From Sphingobacteriales bacterium (GTDB taxonomy: Bacteria > Bacteroidota > Bacteroidia > Sphingobacteriales > Sphingobacteriaceae): DNA of 47,153 nt. The notes beneath the pieces are model-generated. The model saw only the letters and a list, made by a program, of their open reading frames with translations, searched no databases and was not told the origin of the DNA. Below, one piece after another: positions 39,901 through 47,153 of this stretch. Location: assembly GCA_947505035.1 (NCBI GenBank), contig CANNIS010000002.1:1-47153 (forward strand). The letters are read 5' to 3'. Position numbers and translations under genes: made by a program. The number at the start of each line of letters is the position of its first letter. Positions within the stretch are counted from its first letter, which is position 1.

Positions 39901-40253
39901 ACTGCAAAAGCGGTAGGTAGAATTGCTAATAAAACTTCTTCTATTAATTTATTTTCTTCTTTTTCTAAAACATCAATGCTATCATATAACGAAACCTTTT
40001 CAGACATCTCCATTTCTGTTTCGCTTTCTATCCGCATTTTTATAGCAGCAATTTCTGAAGAGATACTCGTGATATGATTTTGAATTTGCGTTCTAAATCC
40101 AGTAGTATAATTCCTCAATTCATCATTGTTGATTGTTTGAATTTGTTCAAATGCTATTTTTGCTTGATCTAAAAGAGGGGTGATTTCTTTAATATCTCTT
40201 CCCGATTTACTTCCGAAAATTTTTGATACAAAAGAGTTGATGATATTTGACAT
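36942..40253 (-). CDS. secA: Preprotein translocase subunit SecA
   Basis: [40 protein letters not shown]-terminal SEC-C zinc motif [19 protein letters not shown]. Confidence 0.97.
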   Translation of the reverse strand: MSNIINSFVSKIFGSKSGRDIKEITPLLDQAKIAFEQIQTINNDELRNYTTGFRTQIQNHITSISSEIAAIKMRIESETEMEMSEKVSLYDSIDVLEKEENKLIEEVLLAILPTAFAVVKETARRFSTNKFIEVTATAMDKDLAAAKGSVEIIGDKAKHHSTWIAAGNPMTWDMVHYDVQIIGGIVLHQGKISEMGTGEGKTLVATLPAYLNALAGKGVHIVTVNDYLARRDSEWMGPIYEFHGISVDCIDKHQPNSEERRKAYQADITFGTNNEFGFDYLRDNMARSPEELVQRKLHFAMVDEVDSVLIDDARTPLIISGPIPRGNEHEFYDLKPRIERLVNAQKSYINTAIQEAKKLIAENKTEQGGLALLRCYRGLPKGKALIKFLSETGNKQILTKTENFYMQDQQKEMVKVDAELFFVIDEKNNSIELTEKGIELITASGEDTSFFILPDVGSELAELEKSTLNDTEKITRKDELMRDFSIKSERIHSVNQLLKAYTLFEKDIEYIIDGGKIKIVDEQTGRIMEGRRYSDGLHQAIEAKENVKVEDATQTFATITLQNYFRMYHKLCGMTGTATTESGEFWEIYKLDVIEIPTNRNIARKDSEDKVYKTKREKYNAVVEEIVSLTANLRPVLVGTTSVEISELLSRMLKLRGIKHNVLNAKLHQREADIVAEAGLAGTVTIATNMAGRGTDIKLGPGVKDAGGLAIIGTERHESRRVDRQLRGRAGRQGDPGTTQFFVSLEDDLMRMFGSQRIASLMDRMGLEEGEVIQHSMITKSIERAQMKVEENNFGIRKRLLEYDDVMNSQRTVIYKKRLNALFGERLDVDLDDMIVDLCEELTIQYQDERNFEGFRLEIIRLFSADININENDFLNKKSNEIADDLYQELTSFYKRKSNRLAESTMPVLKDIYESKGQTIENIVVPFSDGSKQIQITSNLKKAFDTKGKELVKDFERSISLALIDEAWKEHLREMDELKQSVQNAVYEQKDPLLIYKFESFELFKQMISVVNKDVMSFIYRGSIPSQTNAEEVKEARAPLKSDLSKLKLSKPNYTASNTAGADLQAEAPKAQPVRVDQKIGRNDPCPCGSGKKYKSCHGINAQ

Positions 40254-40302
40254 AAATTTATTTTAAGATTCTTTGTTCTTTTACCAAAAACGTTGCCATT
40301 CA

Positions 40303-40336
40303 CAAATAATAGACAGTTTGGCATATGAATGCCAAA
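40303..40336 (-). promoter_or_regulatory. Candidate secA promoter overlapped by a dyad
   Basis: Minus TTTG (plus CAAA 40333-40336), 21-nt spacer, TATTATTTG (plus CAAATAATA 40303-40311; one extra base relative to TAnnTTTG). Dyad TTTGGCAT-atga-ATGCCAAA at 40317-40336. Confidence 0.45.
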
Positions 40337-40429
40337 AATACTACATATTAGGCATTTTTTGATAGAAAAAGGGATTAATTTCTGCTAAAAAAAACGCTTT
40401 AATTTTCTATTTTTACAAAAAAATAAAGC

Positions 40430-41713
40430 ATGAATATTTTATTATTAGGCTCTGGTGGTAGAGAATCGGCATTTGCAATGAAATTGGCCCAAAGTAAAGA
40501 TTGTGAAAAGTTATTGATTGCACCTGGAAATGCAGGTACCGTTGCTTTTGGTACCAATGTCAATATTGCGATGAACGACTTTGCGGCGATTAAAACACTT
40601 TGTATAGCAGAAGATATAAATTTAGTATTGGTTGGACCAGAAGACCCATTAGTAAACGGCATTGTAGATTTCTTTTCTGATGACGAAGATTTACTTCATA
40701 TTCCAGTAATTGGACCATCAAAAGAAGGGGCACAATTAGAAGGAAGTAAAGACTTTTCTAAAAGATTTATGCAGCGTCACCAAATTCCAACTGCCGCTTA
40801 CGAAACATTTACCAAAGAAGAATTACCCAAAGGAATCGCTTATTTAGAAAATCACTCTTTGCCAATTGTCTTAAAAGCCGATGGTTTGGCAGCTGGGAAA
40901 GGTGTATTAATTTGCAATTCGGTGGCCGAAGCCAAATTGGAATTAACTGCGATGCTTGCCGATGCTAAATTTGGAGCAGCAAGTCAAAAGGTAGTGGTGG
41001 AAGAATTTTTAGACGGCATTGAACTTTCCGTTTTTATATTAACCGACGGACATTCTTATGTGATCTTGCCCTCTGCCAAAGATTATAAAAGAATTGGAGA
41101 AGGAGATACAGGTTTAAATACAGGAGGCATGGGTTCTATTTCTCCAGTTCCATTTGCTGACGAAACTTTTATGCAAAAAGTGGAAGACAACATTGTTATT
41201 CCAAGCGTAGAAGGACTAGCAAAAGAAGACATAGATTATAAAGGATTTTTATTTGTTGGTTTGATGAATGTAAAGGGTGAACCAATGGTAATTGAATATA
41301 ATGTAAGAATGGGTGATCCAGAAACGGAAAGTGTTATTGCAAGAATTCAAAATGATTTCTTATCAATAATGAATGCTGTTGCAGAGGAGAGATTAGATAC
41401 CATAAAATTACAAATAGACCCAAGACACGCAGCTACAGTGATGTTGGTGGCAGGTGGTTATCCGGGTGATTATGAAAAAGGCCAAGAAATTTCGAGCCTC
41501 GAACCCATGGAAGATGCATTTATTTTTCATGCGGGCACTCAATTTGCGAATGATAAAATTGTAACAAATGGCGGAAGGGTAATTGCAGTAACGGCACTAG
41601 ACTTAAATCCCGAAGTTGCATTAGCGAATGCAAATGCTTTAGCAAATCAAATTCAATTCGAAGGCAAATATTTTAGAACAGACATTGGCAAAGATTTAAC
41701 AAAATTTAGATAA
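40430..41713 (+). CDS. purD: Phosphoribosylamine--glycine ligase
   Basis: MNILLLGSGGRESAFAMKLAQS; VLKADGLAAGKGVLI; EYNVRMGDPETE. Confidence 0.97.
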   Translation: MNILLLGSGGRESAFAMKLAQSKDCEKLLIAPGNAGTVAFGTNVNIAMNDFAAIKTLCIAEDINLVLVGPEDPLVNGIVDFFSDDEDLLHIPVIGPSKEGAQLEGSKDFSKRFMQRHQIPTAAYETFTKEELPKGIAYLENHSLPIVLKADGLAAGKGVLICNSVAEAKLELTAMLADAKFGAASQKVVVEEFLDGIELSVFILTDGHSYVILPSAKDYKRIGEGDTGLNTGGMGSISPVPFADETFMQKVEDNIVIPSVEGLAKEDIDYKGFLFVGLMNVKGEPMVIEYNVRMGDPETESVIARIQNDFLSIMNAVAEERLDTIKLQIDPRHAATVMLVAGGYPGDYEKGQEISSLEPMEDAFIFHAGTQFANDKIVTNGGRVIAVTALDLNPEVALANANALANQIQFEGKYFRTDIGKDLTKFR

Positions 41714-41717
41714 ACAT

Positions 41718-41870
41718 ATGAATCAATTTTTAGGATATTTTTTCAGGAAAAAAGATGACACTCGTCCAAATAATTTCAATTTAAAGGCGATGCATTTTAT
41801 CAATAAATTAAGCATACTGATGTTTATCATTGGTTTATTAATTTATATTATCAAGAAATTTTCAGCTTAG
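41718..41870 (+). CDS. Small single-TM protein (DUF6728-like), 50 aa
   Basis: MNQFLGYFFRKKDDTRPNNFNLKAMHFINKLSILMFIIGLLIYIIKKFSA; sits 4 nt after purD and ends 4 nt before ridA; below the ORF-track cutoff. Confidence 0.6.
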   Translation: MNQFLGYFFRKKDDTRPNNFNLKAMHFINKLSILMFIIGLLIYIIKKFSA

Positions 41871-41874
41871 TGAT

Positions 41875-42261
41875 ATGAAAAAAATAATGAATACCAACGA
41901 AGCACCTGCACCAATTGGCCCATATAATCAAGCTGTGCAGGCAGCTGGCATGTTATTTGTTTCCGGACAGATTGCCATAAATCCGGAAAACGGACAATTG
42001 CTAGCCGGCGATATTACCATCGAAACCTATCAAGTAATGGCCAATTTAAAAGCCATTTTAAAAGAAGCGGGCCTCGACTTTTCGGATGTAGTGAAAACAA
42101 GTATTTTTTTGTCAGACATGGCACATTTTGTACAAGTAAATGAGATATATCAAAAATATTTTGATGGCGAATATCCAGCTAGAGAAACAGTTGCAGTATT
42201 AGGATTACCTAGAAATGTCAATGTGGAAATCTCTATGATTGCAGCCATTAGGAATTCTTAA
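41875..42261 (+). CDS. ridA: RidA family reactive intermediate/imine deaminase
   Basis: TNEAPAPIGPYNQAVQAAGMLFVSGQIAINPENG. Confidence 0.95.
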   Translation: MKKIMNTNEAPAPIGPYNQAVQAAGMLFVSGQIAINPENGQLLAGDITIETYQVMANLKAILKEAGLDFSDVVKTSIFLSDMAHFVQVNEIYQKYFDGEYPARETVAVLGLPRNVNVEISMIAAIRNS

Positions 42262-42283
42262 ATATAATTACTTACCTTTATAT

Positions 42284-42364
42284 TTCTCACGGGGGTGGCA
42301 TGAAAATGTCTGAGATTATACCCATTGAACCTGATCTGGATAATGCCAGCGAAGGGAAGAGGCA
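42284..42364 (+). ncRNA. TPP riboswitch (THI element)
   Basis: Conserved core: acgggggtggca ... gtCTGAGAttatACCCattGAACCTGATCTGGATAATGCCAGCGaaGGGAAGAG. Confidence 0.95.
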
Positions 42365-42421
42365 TAAAACTATTTACTAATTAGCACCCCGGCTATTTAG
42401 GGTTTTATAAAAAAAATAAAA

Positions 42422-44803
42422 ATGAAATTTCAAAAATTCTTAATTACAATACTTGTAGTATGCAGTAGTGTATTTTCTTTTGCACAAAATTTTAAAGGAA
42501 TTGTTTATGACGAACTTCGCCAGCCTATAGCAGGTGCAACAGTTATAGCCGAAAAGGCAGTCTTAATTTCAAATAATAAGGGCGAGTTTTATTTAAACAA
42601 AAATCAACAAAGCAAGATAAAAATTAACATATTTATGATTGGTTTTGATAGTATCAACCAACAAATCAACCAAGAATTATCTTTGGTTTTTATCATGAAA
42701 AAATCGATAATAATATTAGAAGATGCGATAGTTACCGCCCAAAAATTAAAAGACAATGCGGCGGCTAGCTTTGATCTCCTTCAAAAGGAGGCGATTGCTA
42801 AAAACAACCTAGGCCAAGATTTACCTTATTTATTAAATCAATTACCAGCTACAGTTATTACCTCTGATGCAGGAACCGGAATTGGTTATACTGGCATTAG
42901 AATTAGGGGAACAGATGCAAGCCGAACCAACGTAACGATAAATGGTATTCCTTTAAATGATGCGGAGTCTCAAGGCACATTTTTGGTGAATTTGCCAGAT
43001 CTTGCTTCCTCAATAGATAATATACAAGTTCAAAGAGGAGTTGGAAGTTCCATTAATGGTGCCGGTGCTTTTGGTGCTAGCATTAATATACAAACGGAGC
43101 ACAACATAGATTCGGCTGGATTTGAATTAGCTAGTGGCATCGGTAGTTTTGGAACCAAAAAATGGATGGGAAAATTTTCAACCGGACAGTTAAAAAATAA
43201 TTGGAGTTTTGCAGGCCGAGCATCTCATATTCAATCCGATGGTTATATACAAAATAGTGCGGCAACTTTAAATTCTTATTTCTTTAATGCAAATTATACT
43301 ACAAAAAATGCCATCTGGAAATTTAATATATTTTCTGGTTCTGAAAAAACATTTCTTGCATGGGAAGGAGTTCCCATTGATTCTATGCAAACTAATAGAA
43401 CCTATAACCCAATAGCCGCAAATTATAAAGACCAATACGATCAATACGCACAAACACATTACCAATCTTTTTATACTAAACTATTGAATGCGCATGCTAG
43501 CTATACAATTGGTTTACATCTTACCAATGGAAAAGGTTTTTTTCAGGAATTTAAATATGACCAAGCCTTTGCCAATATTGGTTTTGATTCCTTGTTTGTT
43601 GGAACCGATACAATAAATAGCACTAATTTATTACGAAGAAGGTGGTTAGCTAACCAATTTAAAGGAATTGTATTTTCATATCAAAATACGATCAACAGCC
43701 GACTGCATTTACAAGCAGGTGCAGCAGCTAATGTGTATGATGGGCAACATTTTGCAGAAGTTGAGTGGGCACAGCATGCCTCTCAAAGTCTTCCTCAGCA
43801 AAATATTTTTGAGGGTACGGGTTTAAAAAAAGAAGCCAACATTTATTGTAAAATTGATTACGAATTTAAACCAAAATTTAACGCATACTTAGATTTACAA
43901 ACGCGTATTATTCGATACCATTTAGGAGGTGAAAATATTTATTTAATGGATATTTCCCAAAGCGCTAATTATTTATTTTTTAACCCAAAGCTTGGATTAT
44001 CTTATACGCCTAACAACAAGGAGGTGTTCTATATTTCCTATAGCATAGCGAATAAAGAACCCAACAGAGATGATTTGATTGGCAATTTAAGTCGAACTAA
44101 AAAAGCATTAGCAGAACAATTAGCAGATATAGAACTTGGTTGGAAATACCAAAATAGTAAAATACGTTCTGCATGGAATGTATATTATATGGACTATAAA
44201 AATCAACTTATTCCTACTGGTAAGCTTAACGATGTTGGAGAATCTATTCGAGAAAATTGCGCACAAAGTTATCGCTTAGGATTAGAGTGGAATGGTATGC
44301 TAGCGATTAGTTCGTCGATTAGTATTGGTGCAAACGCAGCCATCAGTGCAAATAAAATACTTAATTATACCGATGTCTTGTATAATTATGATCCAATAAA
44401 TTATTCAATTATAGATACGATTGAGCAACAGTATCAAAAAACAAATCTTGCTTATTCACCAGCCATAATAGTAGGTGCTGTTATTAATTATCAATTTTCT
44501 AAAAATTTAGGTTTTAGTCTTCAAAATAAATATGTTGGGAAACAATATTTAGATAATACAAGCAGTGATGAAAAAATGATCAATGCATTTATGGTAAACG
44601 ATTTAATCATTAATTATATTAAGCCATTAAAAAACAAAACAACCTTGAACTTAGATATAAAATTAGCTAATATATTAAATCGCAAATATGTGGCCAATGG
44701 GTACACTTATTCTTATTTAGTGGGAGGCGAAAAAACAACTGCTGTATATTATTACCCACAAGCTACAAGAGCTATATTGCTGGGCTTGAGCTTAAAATTC
44801 TAA
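42422..44803 (+). CDS. TonB-dependent receptor with carboxypeptidase-like N-terminal domain, likely thiamine-related
   Basis: Signal peptide; GIVYDELRQPIAGATVIAEK; plug GYTGIRIRGTDASRTNVTINGIPLND; barrel to C-terminal LKF; preceded by TPP riboswitch. Confidence 0.92.
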   Translation: MKFQKFLITILVVCSSVFSFAQNFKGIVYDELRQPIAGATVIAEKAVLISNNKGEFYLNKNQQSKIKINIFMIGFDSINQQINQELSLVFIMKKSIIILEDAIVTAQKLKDNAAASFDLLQKEAIAKNNLGQDLPYLLNQLPATVITSDAGTGIGYTGIRIRGTDASRTNVTINGIPLNDAESQGTFLVNLPDLASSIDNIQVQRGVGSSINGAGAFGASINIQTEHNIDSAGFELASGIGSFGTKKWMGKFSTGQLKNNWSFAGRASHIQSDGYIQNSAATLNSYFFNANYTTKNAIWKFNIFSGSEKTFLAWEGVPIDSMQTNRTYNPIAANYKDQYDQYAQTHYQSFYTKLLNAHASYTIGLHLTNGKGFFQEFKYDQAFANIGFDSLFVGTDTINSTNLLRRRWLANQFKGIVFSYQNTINSRLHLQAGAAANVYDGQHFAEVEWAQHASQSLPQQNIFEGTGLKKEANIYCKIDYEFKPKFNAYLDLQTRIIRYHLGGENIYLMDISQSANYLFFNPKLGLSYTPNNKEVFYISYSIANKEPNRDDLIGNLSRTKKALAEQLADIELGWKYQNSKIRSAWNVYYMDYKNQLIPTGKLNDVGESIRENCAQSYRLGLEWNGMLAISSSISIGANAAISANKILNYTDVLYNYDPINYSIIDTIEQQYQKTNLAYSPAIIVGAVINYQFSKNLGFSLQNKYVGKQYLDNTSSDEKMINAFMVNDLIINYIKPLKNKTTLNLDIKLANILNRKYVANGYTYSYLVGGEKTTAVYYYPQATRAILLGLSLKF

Positions 44804-44835
44804 AGTATAGCATAAACAAATACTAAACTTTAGAA
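44798..44835. repeat. Inverted repeat spanning both stop codons of convergent genes
   Basis: TTCTAAAGT (44798-44806) / ACTTTAGAA (44827-44835). Confidence 0.7.
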
Positions 44836-46376
44836 GTATAACTAGCATAAGGAATGAGCATTTCTTCTAAAGAAATTCCACCATGTTGAAAGCTATTAGC
44901 AAAGAAGTTTGCAAAATGGTTATAGTTGTTTTGGTATACAAAGTAGGTGTCACTTTTCGCAAAAATATAGGTTTGACTCATGTTGACTTTAGGTAAAAAA
45001 GCGTCCGCTGGATTTTTAATTTCAAAAACATCTTTAGCTACATAGTTTAAGTTTTTACCTTGTTTGTATCTCAGATTACTATTAACCGAACGGTCTCCAA
45101 TTACTTTACTTGGTGTTTTAACGCGAATAGTTCCATGATCGGTTGTAATCACTAGTCTAGCATTTTTTTGTGCAATTTTTTTGATAATTTCTAATAATGG
45201 AGAATGCTCAAACCATGAATAAGTAAGTGACCTATACGCAGATTCGTCTGGTGCTAATTCTTTGATCATGTCCATCTCTGTTCTTGCATGCGACAACATA
45301 TCTACAAAATTATATACAATCACATTTAAATTATTTTTAAATAAATGATGCACATTTTCTACTAAGTCTTTTCCTTGTTCGTTTGTGGTTATTTTATGAT
45401 AGCTACTTTTAATATCTTTTCTGGCTCTTTGTAAATGATCAATTAAAAATCCCTCTTCGTGTAAGTTTTTTCCTCCTTCCTCTTCGTCATTTTTCCATAA
45501 TTTAGGAAAACGTTTTTCCATTTCGTTTGGTAACATGCCGGAAAATATTGCATTTCGAGCATATTGCGTAGCCGTTGGCAATATGCTTACATATAGTTCT
45601 TCTTCTTCTAATCTAAAATATTCGTTTACTAATGGCGCAATTATTTTCCATTGATCATATCTTAAATTATCGATTAAAACAAAGAAGGTAGGCTGTGTTT
45701 CTGATAAATTTGGAAATACTTTTTTTCTTAAAACACTATGCGAAAGCATGGGCGCTTTATCGGGTAGTTGTAACCACGACAAATAATTTTTCTCTACAAA
45801 TTTTGAAAACAAGGCGTTAGCTTCTGATTTTTGTAAAGTTAAAATCTCGTGCATGCCCGCATCTTCTAATTGTTCTAGGGCTAGCTCCCAGTATACCAGT
45901 TTACGGTAAGCATCCATCCATTCTTCAATGTTTTGCACGTCGTTGAGTTGGCTGCCTAAATTTCTAAATTCTTGTTGGTAAGCCGAGGCTGTTTTTTCTG
46001 TGATTAACCTTTTATTATCCAGAATTTTTTTGATGGTTAATAAAATTTGTTTTGGGTTAACGGGTTTTATTAAGTAGTCTGCAATTTTTTTCCCAATCGC
46101 CTCTTCCATTAAATATTCTTCTTCGTTTTTGGTAATCAGTACCACTGGAATTTCGGAATTGAAATTTTTTATTTCAACCAGTGTTTCTAAACCAGTTAAA
46201 CCAGGCATATTTTCATCTAAGAAAACCAAATCGAAATAATTAGATTTAATTAAATCTATTGCATCTGCTCCATTGGTAACTGTTTTTACCTGGTATCCTT
46301 TTTCATTTAAAAATAAAATATGGGGCTTTAAAAGGTCAATTTCATCATCTGCCCATAATATCATCGTATCTTGCAT
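44823..46376 (-). CDS. porX: PorX-type response regulator with C-terminal PglZ/alkaline-phosphatase-superfamily domain
   Basis: N-terminal receiver domain (ILWADDEIDLLKPHILFLNEKGY, VFLDENMPGLTGLETL, ADYLIKPVNPKQI); C-terminal VLIDNLRYDQWKII ... VITTDHGTIRVKTPSKV. Confidence 0.9.
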   Translation of the reverse strand: MQDTMILWADDEIDLLKPHILFLNEKGYQVKTVTNGADAIDLIKSNYFDLVFLDENMPGLTGLETLVEIKNFNSEIPVVLITKNEEEYLMEEAIGKKIADYLIKPVNPKQILLTIKKILDNKRLITEKTASAYQQEFRNLGSQLNDVQNIEEWMDAYRKLVYWELALEQLEDAGMHEILTLQKSEANALFSKFVEKNYLSWLQLPDKAPMLSHSVLRKKVFPNLSETQPTFFVLIDNLRYDQWKIIAPLVNEYFRLEEEELYVSILPTATQYARNAIFSGMLPNEMEKRFPKLWKNDEEEGGKNLHEEGFLIDHLQRARKDIKSSYHKITTNEQGKDLVENVHHLFKNNLNVIVYNFVDMLSHARTEMDMIKELAPDESAYRSLTYSWFEHSPLLEIIKKIAQKNARLVITTDHGTIRVKTPSKVIGDRSVNSNLRYKQGKNLNYVAKDVFEIKNPADAFLPKVNMSQTYIFAKSDTYFVYQNNYNHFANFFANSFQHGGISLEEMLIPYASYTSKV

Positions 46377-46391
46377 CTTTCTTTTTTCTTA

Positions 46392-46407
46392 TTGTTAAAT
46401 TTAACAA
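46392..46407. repeat. 16-bp perfect palindrome in porX / HD-protein divergent intergenic region
   Basis: TTGTTAAATTTAACAA. Confidence 0.75.
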
Positions 46408-46437
46408 CTTTACCATCATTTTATTATCCTAATTCCA

Positions 46438-47153
46438 TTGAACAAGAAGAAATTATTTAACGACCCCGTATATGGCTTTGTGAGTATTGCTTACGAAACA
46501 GTTTTCGATTTAATAGAACACCCTTATTTTCAACGTTTAAGAAACATTAAACAGCTGGGTCTAACCCATTTAGTGTATCCTGGTGCTTTACATACCCGAT
46601 TTCATCACGCTTTAGGTGCGATGCATTTAATGGGTATTGCGCTCGAAACTTTGAAAAATAAAGGAGTGGCTATTACAGAAGAAGAAGCCGAGGCGGTAAC
46701 CATTGCTATTTTGTTACATGATATAGGACACGGCCCATTCTCACATGCATTAGAAAGCTGCATTGTACCTGGTGTACAGCACGAAGCATTGTCTGTATTA
46801 ATTATGAATCGTTTAAATAAAACCTTTAATGGAAAATTAAGCTTAGCCATTGCCATTTTTGAAAATAAATACGAAAAGAAATTTTTACATCAATTAGTTT
46901 CTAGTCAATTAGACATGGACAGATTAGACTATTTAAATAGAGATAGTTTTTATACGGGTGTTTCTGAAGGGGTTATCGGATTTGATCGTATTCTAAAAAT
47001 GTTACAGGTTGTAAATGATGAGTTGGTTGTTGAAGAAAAAGGAATTTATTCTATCGAGAAATTTTTGATTTCTCGTAGATTAATGTATTGGCAAGTGTAT
47101 CTACATAAAACGGTTTTAGCAGCAGAACAATTATTGGTTAAAATATTTCAACG
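46438..47153 (+). CDS. HD domain-containing phosphohydrolase (3' end beyond window), probable TTG start
   Basis: Open frame TTG AAC AAG AAG...; FNDPVYGFVSIAYETVFDLIEHPYFQRLRNIKQLGLTHLVYPGALHTRFHHALGAMHL, ILLHDIGHGPFSHALE, DMDRLDYLNRDS. Missing from ORF track (non-ATG start, truncated). Confidence 0.85.
   Translation, partial: MNKKKLFNDPVYGFVSIAYETVFDLIEHPYFQRLRNIKQLGLTHLVYPGALHTRFHHALGAMHLMGIALETLKNKGVAITEEEAEAVTIAILLHDIGHGPFSHALESCIVPGVQHEALSVLIMNRLNKTFNGKLSLAIAIFENKYEKKFLHQLVSSQLDMDRLDYLNRDSFYTGVSEGVIGFDRILKMLQVVNDELVVEEKGIYSIEKFLISRRLMYWQVYLHKTVLAAEQLLVKIFQ

Noticed and set aside
44823-46376. PglZ domain, possibly a BREX/Pgl phage-defence component
   Set aside because: N-terminal receiver domain gives the PorX architecture; no brxC, pglX, brxA/B or other defence genes are nearby.
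46438-47153. HD/dGTPase-like protein as an antiphage dNTP-depletion gene
   Set aside because: No defence-island context; sits next to porX in what looks like a core locus.
1-47153. CRISPR arrays, tRNA/rRNA genes, transposases, integrases, toxin-antitoxin pairs
   Set aside because: No regularly spaced repeats, no cloverleaf/GTTCRA signals that I could recognise, and no mobile-element or TA protein families in the ORFs.
1-47153. Chromosome origin near the DnaA-like boxes
   Set aside because: Only two boxes seen clustered, no dnaA/dnaN/gidA-type neighbours, and GC skew cannot be computed here; transcriptional regulation of nrdJ is the simpler reading.

Overview
The window is a gene-dense, AT-rich stretch of a Bacteroidota chromosome (probably Chitinophagales- or Sphingobacteriales-like). 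The lineage call rests on T9SS C-terminal sorting domains, a PorX-type response regulator/PglZ protein, an IPExxxVDY protein, TAnnTTTG-type promoter elements and a short Flavobacteria-type CarB. Nearly all of it is housekeeping: tex, pdhB, a UvrD-type helicase-nuclease, B12-dependent RNR, pyk, acpP-fabF-rnc, plsC-like, yicC-gmk-nadD, an M16 peptidase/O-methyltransferase/glucosaminidase operon, hpt, carB, a pnuC/NadR-like kinase pair, dapF, a DegP-like protease, NlpC/P60, pdhA-pdhC, an M20 amidohydrolase, SPOR, secA, purD, ridA, a TPP riboswitch plus TonB receptor, porX and an HD hydrolase (partial). I found no CRISPR array, tRNA/rRNA, transposon, prophage or recognisable defence island. The most interesting signals are regulatory. 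The best is a near-perfect Bacteroidota promoter upstream of the B12-dependent ribonucleotide reductase, immediately preceded by two inverted DnaA-box-like sites (TTTTCCACA/TGTGGAAAA) flanking a second inverted repeat. Several other divergent or upstream regions (secA/purD, carB/pnuC, porX/HD, pdhA, pdhB, dapF) carry dyads that overlap predicted promoters. A TPP riboswitch controls a stand-alone TonB-dependent receptor. I do not see strong evidence for a wholly new multi-gene system.
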